DNA of 9,537 nt from Bacteroidaceae bacterium (GCA_017561285.1 JAFZDG010000308.1:1-9537); one strand, 5' to 3'; shown: positions 1-7,257, counted from the stretch's first letter. Translations and numbers: made by a program. The notes: generated by a model from the sequence alone, not told the origin.

Positions 1-1577
1 AACTCGATAACCTTGAAGTCGAGAGTCTCTTTTACTTGAGCTTGTGAACCGTCTTGCTTAACGAGGTGCTTGGGAGTAGCGAAACCTTCAACACCTTCGG
101 GCAAAGCAACTACAGCGCCACGCTCGAGCATCTCCTCGATAGTACCTTGGTGGATAGAGTCAACTTTGTAGATTTCCTCAAATTTATCCCAAGGATTACT
201 TTCGAGTTGTTTGTGACCGAGGCTGAGACGACGGTTTTCTTTGTCGATTTCGAGGACTTGAACATCGATAGCAGCACCGATTTGAGTAAACTCAGAGGGG
301 TGTTTGATTTTCTTAGTCCAAGAGAGGTCGCTGATGTGGATCAAACCATCAACACCCTCTTCGATTTCTACGAATACACCGAAGTTAGTGAAGTTACGTA
401 CTTTGGCAGCGTGGCGAGTACCGGTAGCATACTTAGTTTCGATGTTTTGCCAGGGATCGTCTTTGAGTTGTTTGATACCGAGCGACATCTTACGCTCCTC
501 GCGATCGAGAGTAAGTACTACAGCCTCTACATCGTCACCTACTTTCATGAAGTCTTGAGCGCTGCGGAGGTGTTGTGACCATGACATCTCAGATACGTGG
601 ATGAGACCTTCAACACCGGGGAGAATTTCGATGAATGCACCGTAATCGGCCATAACAACAACCTTACCTTGTACTTTGTCACCAACTTTGAGGTCAGCGG
701 GGAGAGCATCCCAGGGATGGGGTTGAAGTTGTTTGAGACCGAGAGCGATACGCTTCTTCTCCTCATCGTAGTCGATAACAACCACTTCGAGTTTTTGGTC
801 GAGTGATACAACCTCTTCGGGGTGATTTACGCGGCCCCAAGAAAGGTCTGTGATGTGGATGAGACCATCGATACCACCGAGGTCGATAAATACACCGTAA
901 GAGGTGATGTTCTTGACAGTACCTGCCAATACCGAACCCTTTTGAAGGCTTGCGATGATTTCTTTCTTTTGTGCTTCGATTTCGGCCTCGATAAGAGCTT
1001 TGTGCGAAACAACAACGTTGCGATATTCTTGGTTGATTTTAACAACTTTGAATTCCATAGTTTTGCCAACGAGGATATCATAGTCGCGGATGGGCTTAAC
1101 ATCGATTTGTGAACCGGGGAGGAAAGCCTCTGTGCCACCGAATACCTCTACAATCATACCACCCTTAGTGCGGCATTTGATGTAACCGGTAATGATTTCG
1201 TTGTTTTCGAATGCAGCGTTTACGCGCTCCCAAGAGTGAGCAACACGTGCTTTCTTGTGCGAGAGGATGAGTTGACCTTTGCGGTCTTCTTGGCTCTCTA
1301 CATATACTTCTACTTTATCGCCGATTTTCAAGTCGGGATTGTAACGGAACTCGCTCACGGGAATGATACCGTCCGATTTGTAACCGATGTTAACAACGAC
1401 TTCGCGTTTGTTCATCGAGATAATGGTACCTTCTTGTACCTCTTTGTCCTTGACAGCGTTCAAGGTTTGGTTGTATGCAGCCTCCAACTCTTCACGGCTC
1501 TTACCACCAAAAACTTCGCCATTTTCATAGGCTTCCCAGTCGAAGTTCTCTACCGGGCTGTTAAATTTTTGACTCAT
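1..1577 (-). CDS. rpsA: 30S ribosomal protein S1 (3' end cut by window edge)
   Basis: S1 is the mRNA-binding protein of the small ribosomal subunit and helps recruit and unfold mRNA. Reading from the ATG at 1575-1577, 525 residues remain open to the left edge with no stop, so the C-terminus is missing. Successive OB-fold S1 domains are visible at roughly residues 46-108, 127-194, 214-283, 299-372 and 386-455, with a sixth starting near 473 and truncated. Domains 3-5 carry the classic signature: YGVFIDLGGIDGLIHITDLSW at about 227-247 (shown here only as the type example), with close copies near 312-333 and 399-420. Each is followed by a KxxLGxKQL stretch and a PW motif. The N-terminus (MSQKFNSPVENFDWEAYENG) is typical of Bacteroidetes S1, whose full length is usually near 590-600 residues. 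The start is supported by a good promoter about 70 bases upstream. Identity is certain; the first two bases belong to an incomplete codon. Confidence 0.98.
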   Translation of the reverse strand, partial: MSQKFNSPVENFDWEAYENGEVFGGKSREELEAAYNQTLNAVKDKEVQEGTIISMNKREVVVNIGYKSDGIIPVSEFRYNPDLKIGDKVEVYVESQEDRKGQLILSHKKARVAHSWERVNAAFENNEIITGYIKCRTKGGMIVEVFGGTEAFLPGSQIDVKPIRDYDILVGKTMEFKVVKINQEYRNVVVSHKALIEAEIEAQKKEIIASLQKGSVLAGTVKNITSYGVFIDLGGIDGLIHITDLSWGRVNHPEEVVSLDQKLEVVVIDYDEEKKRIALGLKQLQPHPWDALPADLKVGDKVQGKVVVMADYGAFIEILPGVEGLIHVSEMSWSQHLRSAQDFMKVGDDVEAVVLTLDREERKMSLGIKQLKDDPWQNIETKYATGTRHAAKVRNFTNFGVFVEIEEGVDGLIHISDLSWTKKIKHPSEFTQIGAAIDVQVLEIDKENRRLSLGHKQLESNPWDKFEEIYKVDSIHQGTIEEMLERGAVVALPEGVEGFATPKHLVKQDGSQAQVKETLDFKVIE

Positions 1578-1646
1578 TGTTAATTAATAATTAGTTTTGT
1601 TTGTGATTAATAAATTAGACATTATATGGTCTGATAAAATCGGGGA

Positions 1647-1677
1647 CAAAGGTACGCATTTTTTCCGTACCTGCAAA
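1647..1677 (-). promoter_or_regulatory. rpsA promoter, Bacteroidetes type
   Basis: On the minus strand a -33 TTTG (1674-1677) is followed by a 19-nt spacer and a perfect TAnnTTTG -7 box, TACCTTTG (1647-1654). This is the form expected for the Bacteroidetes primary sigma factor. Transcription would start near 1641, leaving an A/T-rich leader of about 65 nt before the rpsA ATG. This is the best promoter in the window, as expected for a ribosomal protein gene. Confidence 0.75.
1651..1671. repeat. Inverted repeat across the rpsA promoter spacer
   Basis: Six-base perfect arms GGTACG and CGTACC flank a 9-base T-rich centre. On the coding strand the downstream arm overlaps the first four bases of the -7 box. 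It could be an operator or only chance; six-base arms are short. The repeat itself is directly visible, but its function is not. Confidence 0.35.
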
Positions 1678-1735
1678 AACAAGGCACATTTTTTCGCGCA
1701 AAAAGCTGATTTTTAGGCCTATTTTCGCCCCAAAA

Positions 1736-2182
1736 CTATCGTTTCCGTCTAAAAAAGTCTTGCACCAGTGTCGAACACTCATCGGCAAGCACTCCGGCTG
1801 TTACCTGCGCACGGGGATGAAGGGCTTGCGGCGCAAGGGTGCTATATCCTCTACGAGCATCGGATGCACCATACACAAGACGCGAAACTTGCGCCCATCC
1901 TATGGCTCCGGCACACATCACACAAGGCTCAAGAGTAACATACAACGTACAGTCCGTAAGATACTTACCGCCCAAGTTATTGGCGGCCGATGTAATGGCC
2001 TGCATCTCGGCATGGGCTGTCACATCGCATAGCATCTCGGTGAGGTTGTGCGCTCTTGCTATCACTCGTCCATTACATACCACAACAGCACCAACCGGTA
2101 TCTCATCGGCTTGTGCGGCAAGCTCGGCCTCTTGCAAGGCCATTCGCATAAATCGCTCGTCTTGTTTTATATTTTCATCCAT
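1736..2182 (-). CDS. tadA: tRNA-specific adenosine deaminase TadA
   Basis: This 148-residue protein converts adenosine to inosine at the wobble position 34 of tRNA-Arg(ACG), allowing one tRNA to read CGU, CGC and CGA codons. It belongs to the cytidine/deoxycytidylate deaminase fold. The zinc and catalytic residues are all present: H57-A-E59, where the glutamate is the proton shuttle, and the PCxxC motif P86-C87-V-M-C90 followed by AGAI. The substrate-side motif EIPVGAVVV is at 27-35 and HN at 45-46. The C-terminal FFRRKR is typical of bacterial TadA and helps hold the tRNA. Length is normal for the family. The ATG lies 3 bases after the manA stop codon, so the two genes are almost surely on one transcript. 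The relation is physical, not a known pathway. An alternative assignment as a guanine or cytosine deaminase is less likely given length and the AGAI context. Confidence 0.93.
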   Translation of the reverse strand: MDENIKQDERFMRMALQEAELAAQADEIPVGAVVVCNGRVIARAHNLTEMLCDVTAHAEMQAITSAANNLGGKYLTDCTLYVTLEPCVMCAGAIGWAQVSRLVYGASDARRGYSTLAPQALHPRAQVTAGVLADECSTLVQDFFRRKR

Positions 2183-2185
2183 TGT

Positions 2186-3157
2186 TCAATCGATATAGCA
2201 CTCCAAGAGTTCTGCTTCGGGTGTTGGCAACAAAACGACATTTGATATAGCTGCGGGTACAAGACACGTTTCACCTTGTTTAAGGTCTATCGATGCACCA
2301 TTGTCGGCCGTAATGGTAACAGCTCCTCGCATACACATATATATAACAAAAGAGTCGTGGGCAACCATAAGGCGCTCACACTCGCTGTTAAGATGAAGTA
2401 AATTGGTGGTAAAGTAAGGACAGTCGGCCAATTGAATAGGCTGATTGATACAAGGACTATAGCAAGTCTTGAGATTGTCGTATAACTTATAGTCGATTGC
2501 TTCTTGTGCCAACTCGGTATGTAGTTGTCGTGGATTTCCCTCTTTATCTACACGATTATAGTCGTAGATGCGATATGTTATGTTGGACGTTTGTTGTATT
2601 TCGGCTAACAAAATACCTTTGCCAATAGCATGAACACGACCTGACGGCAGGAAATATACATCTCCGGCTTGGGCCTTGTGAAACTGCAACACATCCATTA
2701 TGGTATTATCGGCAACACACTGCACATAATCCTCGGGAGTGATAGCTTGCGAAAAGCCGGAGTATAGCCCGGCACCTTCCTCAACATCTATAACATACCA
2801 CAACTCGGTTTTACCAAAAGAGTTGTGGCGTTTGCGTGCCAACTCATCGTTTGGATGCACCTGAATAGAGAGATTGTCGCAGGCATCTATAAACTTGATA
2901 AGGAGTGGAAATGTTGTTCCAAAATGCTCCCATACGTGTTGGCCCACCAACGCGGCCCCATCGCGCGACAGCAGTTCCGACAACGCCATACCGGCATCCG
3001 GCCCATTGGCTACCACCGACACATCGCCCTCGACAGCCGAGATTTCCCAGCTCTCGCCCACCGTTTCATAGTCAAGTTGCGTACCTTTATAAGTAGCAAT
3101 CTTATTACCACCCCAAATAGGTGTTTTATATATTTCGTGAAACTTTAATATATACAT
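2186..3157 (-). CDS. manA: Mannose-6-phosphate isomerase, class I (PMI type)
   Basis: It interconverts mannose 6-phosphate and fructose 6-phosphate in the cytoplasm, linking mannose use to glycolysis and supplying mannose for GDP-mannose and surface glycans. The protein has 323 residues in a cupin fold. Zinc ligands of the class are visible: Q99 and H101 in the IQVHPND motif, E118 in TELW, and H176 in GRVHAIGKG. YRIYDYNR (195-202) matches the conserved segment with the substrate-binding arginine. An in-frame start at 3199 would add 14 residues, but a TATCTTTG promoter box lies at 3187-3194 inside that extension. The family N-terminus also begins at MYILKF, so I place the start at 3157. The short form, about 320 residues instead of about 390 in E. 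coli ManA, is normal for Bacteroidetes and Firmicutes. tadA follows 3 bases after the stop. Confidence 0.92.
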   Translation of the reverse strand: MYILKFHEIYKTPIWGGNKIATYKGTQLDYETVGESWEISAVEGDVSVVANGPDAGMALSELLSRDGAALVGQHVWEHFGTTFPLLIKFIDACDNLSIQVHPNDELARKRHNSFGKTELWYVIDVEEGAGLYSGFSQAITPEDYVQCVADNTIMDVLQFHKAQAGDVYFLPSGRVHAIGKGILLAEIQQTSNITYRIYDYNRVDKEGNPRQLHTELAQEAIDYKLYDNLKTCYSPCINQPIQLADCPYFTTNLLHLNSECERLMVAHDSFVIYMCMRGAVTITADNGASIDLKQGETCLVPAAISNVVLLPTPEAELLECYID

Positions 3158-3186
3158 ATTATCGTATCGCAATTCTTTTGCTATGG

Positions 3187-3194
3187 CAAAGATA
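3187..3194 (-). promoter_or_regulatory. manA-tadA promoter, -7 box
   Basis: TATCTTTG on the minus strand fits TAnnTTTG exactly. The expected -33 position 19 nt upstream (AGTG) is a weak match. Transcription would begin near 3181, giving a leader of about 24 nt before the ATG at 3157. The box excludes the longer in-frame start at 3199 for transcripts made from this promoter. Confidence 0.55.
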
Positions 3195-3257
3195 GGCATA
3201 AAAGAGCTAAACGCACTGTGATACTACTGATTTTTACACCAAAATTAACAGAATAAA

Positions 3258-4706
3258 TTAAAAAGATGTTGCTTTTCTTGTTGGTCGGCAGTACACCGGT
3301 ACACTCTCGCGCCTAAAAGCATCTATAGCCGTCACTGCAAAAGAGCGATACCGAGCAGACGGGAAAATAGCCATTGTATCGGTTTCCCACGCATATATGA
3401 GTTGCGTTGCATCGGCAATATCTACACTATCGTCCACCGAGGCATACACAGCATAGCGCACTGCACCATCTACCGGCTGCCATACAAGGCTGTCGGCCTC
3501 ATTACCTGTATGCAATTGCAATGTAGCAACCGGCTCTATATCGGGGGCATTTACCTTGCGCATGGGTGGAATAAGTGCCGGATAGCGATAATAATATCCC
3601 GCAAGCCGATGCATCAAAAGCGGATATTGCAACAGATGTTGCATACGGAAGAACGCATGCCCCGATGCTCCGTAATGACGTGCTGCCCGTATTTGATGTT
3701 CTATATCTTCGACCAACCAATTACCCGTTTGGGGATTCAACCGATATGCACCCAGACCGGCTACCATAAAGCCGTTATCACCTACACGTTGCACCCAATC
3801 GTATAGATACGGGAAATAATTCTCGGCATGGTAATACATCATAGGCACTATAAAATCATTGTCGCCATCGGCAACCCACTGTTCAACATCTTGCGATGCA
3901 CCCTCCATACACACCCAGTCCGACTCAGGGAAACCATCGATAATAGCATAACGTCCGAGCGGCGCAGTACTCACCATTACGGCCTCATCTATATCCTTGA
4001 CAGCACTACTTACCGTATGCACAATGTGCGAGATATTATCTATTCGCCATTGCTCGATGGGCTCACCTTGGCTATACATGGCATAACTCCCGGCATCGGG
4101 GAAACGACCATTCTCGGCCGGATAGCGTATATAATCGAGATGAATGCCATCTACGGGATAGTTGCCTACAATCTCCTCGGCAAGCATAGCCAAATACTCG
4201 GCTGTCTCGGGATGTCCGGGATCGAGATACCATTCACCCTTTAGTTTTACACACAAATGAGGATATCTACGCGGCAAGGCACTCATTCCTTGACGCTTTA
4301 CCTGACTCACACTGCCTGCCGGTATGGTAATGAGCCACGCATGGCACTCCAACCCTCGCCGATGACACTCATCGACTACAAAGGCCAGGGGATCGTACCC
4401 CGGCGAACGACCGGACGCTCCACTCACTACGGCACTCCAAGGCTCTATTGCCGAATGGTATAATACCTCACCTCGCAGTCGCACTTGAAAGAATACGGTA
4501 TTGAACCCCATCGAGGCCACCCGATCGAGCATAGCACACATATCCGATTGTTGCTGCTTCGCACCTCTCTCATTAGTGGCCGGCGATGCCGGCCAATCGA
4601 GTCCCCAATTGGTTGTGAGCCATACAGCACGCATTTCGTACTTCGGCGAGGCCACCAGCACAACGTGCGATAGAATAAATATAATGAGTATAAAAAACTT
4701 GCGCAT
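3258..4706 (-). CDS. Secreted family-10-type glycoside hydrolase (GHL10/DUF187)
   Basis: A 482-residue exported protein. Residues 1-20 form a signal peptide (basic MRK, then a hydrophobic run ending VLVAS). The mature protein opens with EMRAVWLTTNWGLDWP (24-39), the typical start of the GHL10 TIM-barrel family, and contains FNTVFFQVRLRGEVLY (68-83) and VDGIHLDYIRYP (185-196). In the last motif the aspartates are conserved active-site candidates. FIVPMMYYH (285-293) and a GLGAYR strand (318-322) follow. Residues from about 391 to 475 look like a fibronectin-III-type beta domain (LVWQPVDGAVRYAVYASVD), common at the C-terminus of this family. The substrate is unknown; relatives such as YngK are annotated only by family, and cell-wall or glycan breakdown is an inference. 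No SusC/SusD genes are adjacent, so this is not an evident polysaccharide utilisation locus. Downstream manA has its own promoter. Confidence 0.88.
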   Translation of the reverse strand: MRKFFILIIFILSHVVLVASPKYEMRAVWLTTNWGLDWPASPATNERGAKQQQSDMCAMLDRVASMGFNTVFFQVRLRGEVLYHSAIEPWSAVVSGASGRSPGYDPLAFVVDECHRRGLECHAWLITIPAGSVSQVKRQGMSALPRRYPHLCVKLKGEWYLDPGHPETAEYLAMLAEEIVGNYPVDGIHLDYIRYPAENGRFPDAGSYAMYSQGEPIEQWRIDNISHIVHTVSSAVKDIDEAVMVSTAPLGRYAIIDGFPESDWVCMEGASQDVEQWVADGDNDFIVPMMYYHAENYFPYLYDWVQRVGDNGFMVAGLGAYRLNPQTGNWLVEDIEHQIRAARHYGASGHAFFRMQHLLQYPLLMHRLAGYYYRYPALIPPMRKVNAPDIEPVATLQLHTGNEADSLVWQPVDGAVRYAVYASVDDSVDIADATQLIYAWETDTMAIFPSARYRSFAVTAIDAFRRESVPVYCRPTRKATSF

Positions 4707-4725
4707 ATCTTATTGTTTTGCGACA

Positions 4726-4733
4726 CAAAGATA
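4726..4733 (-). promoter_or_regulatory. Promoter -7 box of the GHL10 hydrolase gene
   Basis: TATCTTTG on the minus strand fits the Bacteroidetes TAnnTTTG box. The nearest upstream TTG-type element is only 16 nt away, shorter than the usual 19-21 nt, so the -33 part is poor. The predicted leader is very short, about 13 nt. Confidence 0.5.
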
Positions 4734-4744
4734 GTGTAAAAAGG

Positions 4745-4774
4745 TCAAACAATAAGATACACGCAAGTGTGTAT
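4745..4774 (-). terminator. Weak hairpin after the Gate-domain gene
   Basis: Thirteen bases past the stop codon of the Gate-domain gene, a perfect 6-bp stem (ATACAC/GTGTAT, 4757-4774) encloses a 6-nt loop. It is followed on the minus strand by a T-rich but interrupted stretch. The position between two transcription units fits a terminator, but the stem is short and A/T-rich. Confidence 0.3.
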
Positions 4775-4786
4775 GCGATAAAAAGA

Positions 4787-5947
4787 TTAAATCAACGAAG
4801 CTATCAACGTAAAGAGCACATATACCCAGTGTGCTACGATAGCAGCTACCAAACCACCGATGGTGTGCGAAAGGATAGCCTTAGAAGTCAGTTCGCGATA
4901 GCCAAGTGAGTCGAGCATAGCTGTGTGAGTACTCAAATAGCCACTCCAGCACATACCGATAGCAGTAAATACGGCGATGGCATTACCATCAACCCAACCT
5001 CCATTGATAAACTCGGGAATGAGACTGAGAGCTGCACCCACTGCACCCAAAGCCGTAATGGGGAATGCCACCAAATGGGGATCTTTGAAGCCAAAGAGCC
5101 AGTCGAAAATAAAGTTAATCTTCTCGGCCAACCAAGGCAACAACTCTATACCTTGATAGGCAGCACCGGTATATTCGCCGGTAGTCTTGTCGGGGCCAAA
5201 TGTAATCATCATCACAAATGTAGAGATAATAAGTACACCGGGAATAATGGCAAGACCTACATCTACACCCGTACGACCACCATCGAGCAAAGCATTGAGT
5301 ACGCGAGTAAACATAGAACCTTCCTCTGTATGGGTTTTGGTGTTGCGCTTTACTACCTCTTCAACCACATCTTCTTCGGCATAATTGGGATATGCTTTAA
5401 TAACAAAGTATTGCATAAGACGGGTAGACACAATACAACCACAAAAAGCACCCAAAAAACCAATAAGCGGTGCAGCAAAATAGCCCAAACCCACCATATA
5501 CACAATCACCAAGAGGCCCATACCAAAGGCAGTACCGAAGTTGGTAAGTGATATATATTGATATTTCTTGAAATAGCTGCAGAAACGTTTGTCTTGCGAG
5601 AGTGAGATAATAGCCGGATTGTCCGACAAGAAGGTCATAACAGCACCCAAAGAGGCTACACCGGGAAGGTTGAACAAAGGCTTCATAAGCGGACGCAAAA
5701 GCTTCTCAAGCAATTTCACCACTCCGAAATCCATAAATATACGACCTACAGCTCCGGTAATAACACATACAGCCATAAGGAAAAATACCGTATTGAGCAA
5801 CAAGTCGTGCGCAGTGGCCATAATTGTTTTGAACATCTGCGACACACCCATTTCGCTGCCCAAAATAGCAAACAGACCTACTACAATGAGCAAACAAGGC
5901 AAACCGGTAGGGATGTACTTTGAGAGGTTAATTTTCGGCTTTTTCAT
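4787..5947 (-). CDS. Gate-domain (nucleoside recognition, PF07670-type) inner-membrane protein
   Basis: A 386-residue polytopic membrane protein. Hydrophobic segments are visible near residues 12-30, 51-70, 94-107, 137-156, 157-175, 230-250, 291-312, 322-338 and 358-385. A charged cytoplasmic-looking loop rich in E and K lies at about 186-212. The paired motifs FLSDNPAIISLSQ (106-118) and GMCWSGYLSTHTAMLDSLG (331-349) sit at similar places in two halves, as expected for the duplicated Gate fold first described in nucleoside transporters and sporulation proteins. The sequence resembles Bacteroidetes proteins named only as nucleoside recognition or CD0519/CD1768-like membrane proteins; their substrate is not established, so a nucleoside role should not be assumed. 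The ATG lies 20 bases inside the 3' end of the porin gene in another frame, which suggests translational coupling and a shared transport task. Confidence 0.8.
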   Translation of the reverse strand: MKKPKINLSKYIPTGLPCLLIVVGLFAILGSEMGVSQMFKTIMATAHDLLLNTVFFLMAVCVITGAVGRIFMDFGVVKLLEKLLRPLMKPLFNLPGVASLGAVMTFLSDNPAIISLSQDKRFCSYFKKYQYISLTNFGTAFGMGLLVIVYMVGLGYFAAPLIGFLGAFCGCIVSTRLMQYFVIKAYPNYAEEDVVEEVVKRNTKTHTEEGSMFTRVLNALLDGGRTGVDVGLAIIPGVLIISTFVMMITFGPDKTTGEYTGAAYQGIELLPWLAEKINFIFDWLFGFKDPHLVAFPITALGAVGAALSLIPEFINGGWVDGNAIAVFTAIGMCWSGYLSTHTAMLDSLGYRELTSKAILSHTIGGLVAAIVAHWVYVLFTLIASLI

Positions 5948-7013
5948 TTTTCTTGAATATTTTATTTGTTAATGAAAATATATCTATATCCCATTTAAGA
6001 CCTACAGCCCACATATTTTGCTTGTCTTGCAATGCTCCTCCGGCAGGATTACCATTTACGCCCCATGTGTAGCAATAGTAGGCAAACAAACGCAAGTCTT
6101 TGCGACCTTTCGACAAGGGATAGTATTCGGCTCCACCACCCACTCTTGTCAACTCGGTTCCGGGCATGACACAATAGTCGCCCTCTACGCCGCTATCGTT
6201 GATGTCATACGACACTTTACCATAGATGTTTACCTTGTCTTTTATCATATATGACAATTCACCCATTACCGAGAAGTCCTTGAAGAAGAAGGCGTGCTCG
6301 TTTGTAGCACGATTCATAAAGTCGACTTGCAAACGGAAATTGTCAAAAGTAAATTCATTACCCAATACCAAATAATAGATGTATTTGCCGGCTACGTACT
6401 CCGATGCATTAAACGAATAGATACTCTTGAACCAATCGTGGTTACCATGCCACATTACATTGTATGCAAACAGATAATCTTGATGACCTTTATTAAACGG
6501 GCTCTCACACACTTGTGCCATAATACGGTCACTACCATCACCCACAATATAGGCTACGCTTGCGCCAAATTGATAACAGGCAATATTGTTCCAATACTCC
6601 GAACAGAAATAGAGGTCGATAGGGGCACGATCATACTCAAAACCACCAATACCTACCACTTGCTTACCGGCCGAAATATCCCAATGCTTATTGGGACGAT
6701 ACGACAAATAAACCCAGTCGGTAGCATCAAAGAAACTCTCGGTCTTGGGTGCGCGATTGAGGCGTTGACGATATGAATAATAAAAATGCTTATTGATGTG
6801 ACCATCTAAAATCAAGTTGAGATACTTACCCTTGAATCCCGATGTAGGTTTATTGAGATTACCATCCCAATAATCTTGCATAAAATCGGCACGCACCTGT
6901 GCATGCACATTCACCACTACGTTTTCATCGGCATACTCATCATTGCCTCGAGTTTGAGCTATTGCACAAACTGCACACATTGCTACAACGAGCATCAAAA
7001 AGACTCTCTTCAT
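5928..7013 (-). CDS. Outer-membrane porin, OprO/OprP-like beta-barrel
   Basis: A 361-residue protein with a clear signal peptide (MKRVFLMLVVAMCAVCAIAQ, cleavage near residue 19-20). The mature part is a run of alternating amphipathic strands rich in Y, F and W. Examples are FKGKYLNLILDGHINKHFYY (60-79), WVYLSYRPNKHWDISAGKQ (100-118), and the final strand MWAVGLKWDIDIF (334-346). The strand followed by a short turn containing NKHW and then the AGKQ motif fits Bacteroidetes members of the phosphate-selective porin (PF07396) group; the true substrate is unknown. An in-frame GTG at 7068-7070 would add 19 residues before the signal peptide and is rejected for that reason. After the last aromatic strand residue there is a charged tail of 15 residues, ending in the region shared with the next gene. 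The Gate-domain gene overlaps by 20 bases, so the two are one operon. Confidence 0.8.
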   Translation of the reverse strand: MKRVFLMLVVAMCAVCAIAQTRGNDEYADENVVVNVHAQVRADFMQDYWDGNLNKPTSGFKGKYLNLILDGHINKHFYYSYRQRLNRAPKTESFFDATDWVYLSYRPNKHWDISAGKQVVGIGGFEYDRAPIDLYFCSEYWNNIACYQFGASVAYIVGDGSDRIMAQVCESPFNKGHQDYLFAYNVMWHGNHDWFKSIYSFNASEYVAGKYIYYLVLGNEFTFDNFRLQVDFMNRATNEHAFFFKDFSVMGELSYMIKDKVNIYGKVSYDINDSGVEGDYCVMPGTELTRVGGGAEYYPLSKGRKDLRLFAYYCYTWGVNGNPAGGALQDKQNMWAVGLKWDIDIFSLTNKIFKKNEKAEN

Positions 7014-7068
7014 AGTATAGTTTGCTTGTTCTATTAAGTTTAATTCCTTTGTTATCAAAATATAGCAC

Positions 7069-7097
7069 ACGCTTACGCCACATTACCGCATAAGCGT
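7069..7097 (-). ncRNA. Stem-loop in the porin 5' leader
   Basis: In the minus-strand transcript, arms ACGCUUAUGC (from 7097 to 7088) and GCGUAAGCGU (7078 to 7069) pair over 10 base pairs. The only imperfection is one U-G wobble, and the loop is 9 nt. It lies 21 bases after the predicted start of transcription and 55 bases before the porin ATG. No U-tract follows, so it is not an intrinsic terminator as it stands. It could protect the mRNA end, bind a regulator, or be part of a larger riboregulator; I do not recognise a known riboswitch class. Confidence 0.5.
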
Positions 7098-7123
7098 TAC
7101 GCACAACACTTCTTATCAAGGTG

Positions 7124-7131
7124 CAAAGTTA
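7124..7131 (-). promoter_or_regulatory. Porin operon promoter, -7 box
   Basis: TAACTTTG on the minus strand fits TAnnTTTG. At 19 nt spacing the upstream sequence is CGTT, a partial -33 match, so activation or repression by another factor is plausible. The leader to the porin ATG would be about 105 nt, long for this window, and carries a strong stem-loop. Confidence 0.55.
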
Positions 7132-7138
7132 CGCAATT

Positions 7139-7152
7139 TTATCGGTCGATAA
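7139..7152. repeat. Palindrome TTATCG-GT-CGATAA at the porin promoter
   Basis: Perfect 6-base arms separated by 2 bases lie within the spacer and reach the -33 region of the porin promoter. The size and place suit an operator for a dimeric repressor, but no regulator gene is in the window, so this is inference. Confidence 0.4.
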
Positions 7153-7225
7153 CGAATTTTAAGGCAGAATTTTATTTTACATTAATCAAGCTACTGTTCA
7201 AAGGCCTAAATCCAATTAAACAGAT

Positions 7226-7257
7226 ATTGCTATATGTAGCAAGTTTTATTACCTTTG
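7226..7257 (+). promoter_or_regulatory. Promoter of the small secreted protein operon
   Basis: ATTG (7226-7229) serves as a -33 element, then a 20-nt spacer, then TACCTTTG (7250-7257), a perfect TAnnTTTG box. Transcription would begin near 7263, giving a leader of about 45 nt before the ATG at 7307. The downstream surface-protein gene is probably read from the same promoter. Confidence 0.65.
7227..7242. repeat. Inverted repeat TTGCTA-TATG-TAGCAA in the plus-strand promoter
   Basis: Perfect 6-base arms with a 4-base centre overlap the -33 element and the first half of the spacer of the plus-strand promoter. It would be well placed for an operator. No copy was noticed at the other promoters, whose inverted repeats differ in sequence. 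Confidence 0.4.

Noticed and set aside
54..578. Plus-strand open frame of 174 residues, with others at 822-1112 and 1236-1583
   Set aside because: They lie antisense to rpsA, whose S1 domains are unmistakable on the minus strand; the translated sequences have no family features and mirror its codon pattern.
1689..1704. T6-CGCGC-A5 sequence between tadA and rpsA as a bidirectional terminator
   Set aside because: Pairing is A-T only with no G/C stem, and it lies directly beside the rpsA -33 box, so it is at best weak.
3402..4244. Plus-strand open frames opposite the GHL10 hydrolase gene
   Set aside because: The minus-strand frame has a signal peptide and clear GHL10 motifs, and the plus-strand products are low-grade shadows without promoter or homologous motifs.
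3258..4706. Part of a polysaccharide utilisation locus
   Set aside because: No SusC/SusD pair, hybrid two-component sensor or ECF sigma/anti-sigma pair is present in the window.
4925..5551. Plus-strand frame of 208 residues opposite the Gate-domain gene
   Set aside because: Rich in T, H, N and K without hydrophobic or domain pattern, as expected from the reverse complement of a membrane-protein gene.
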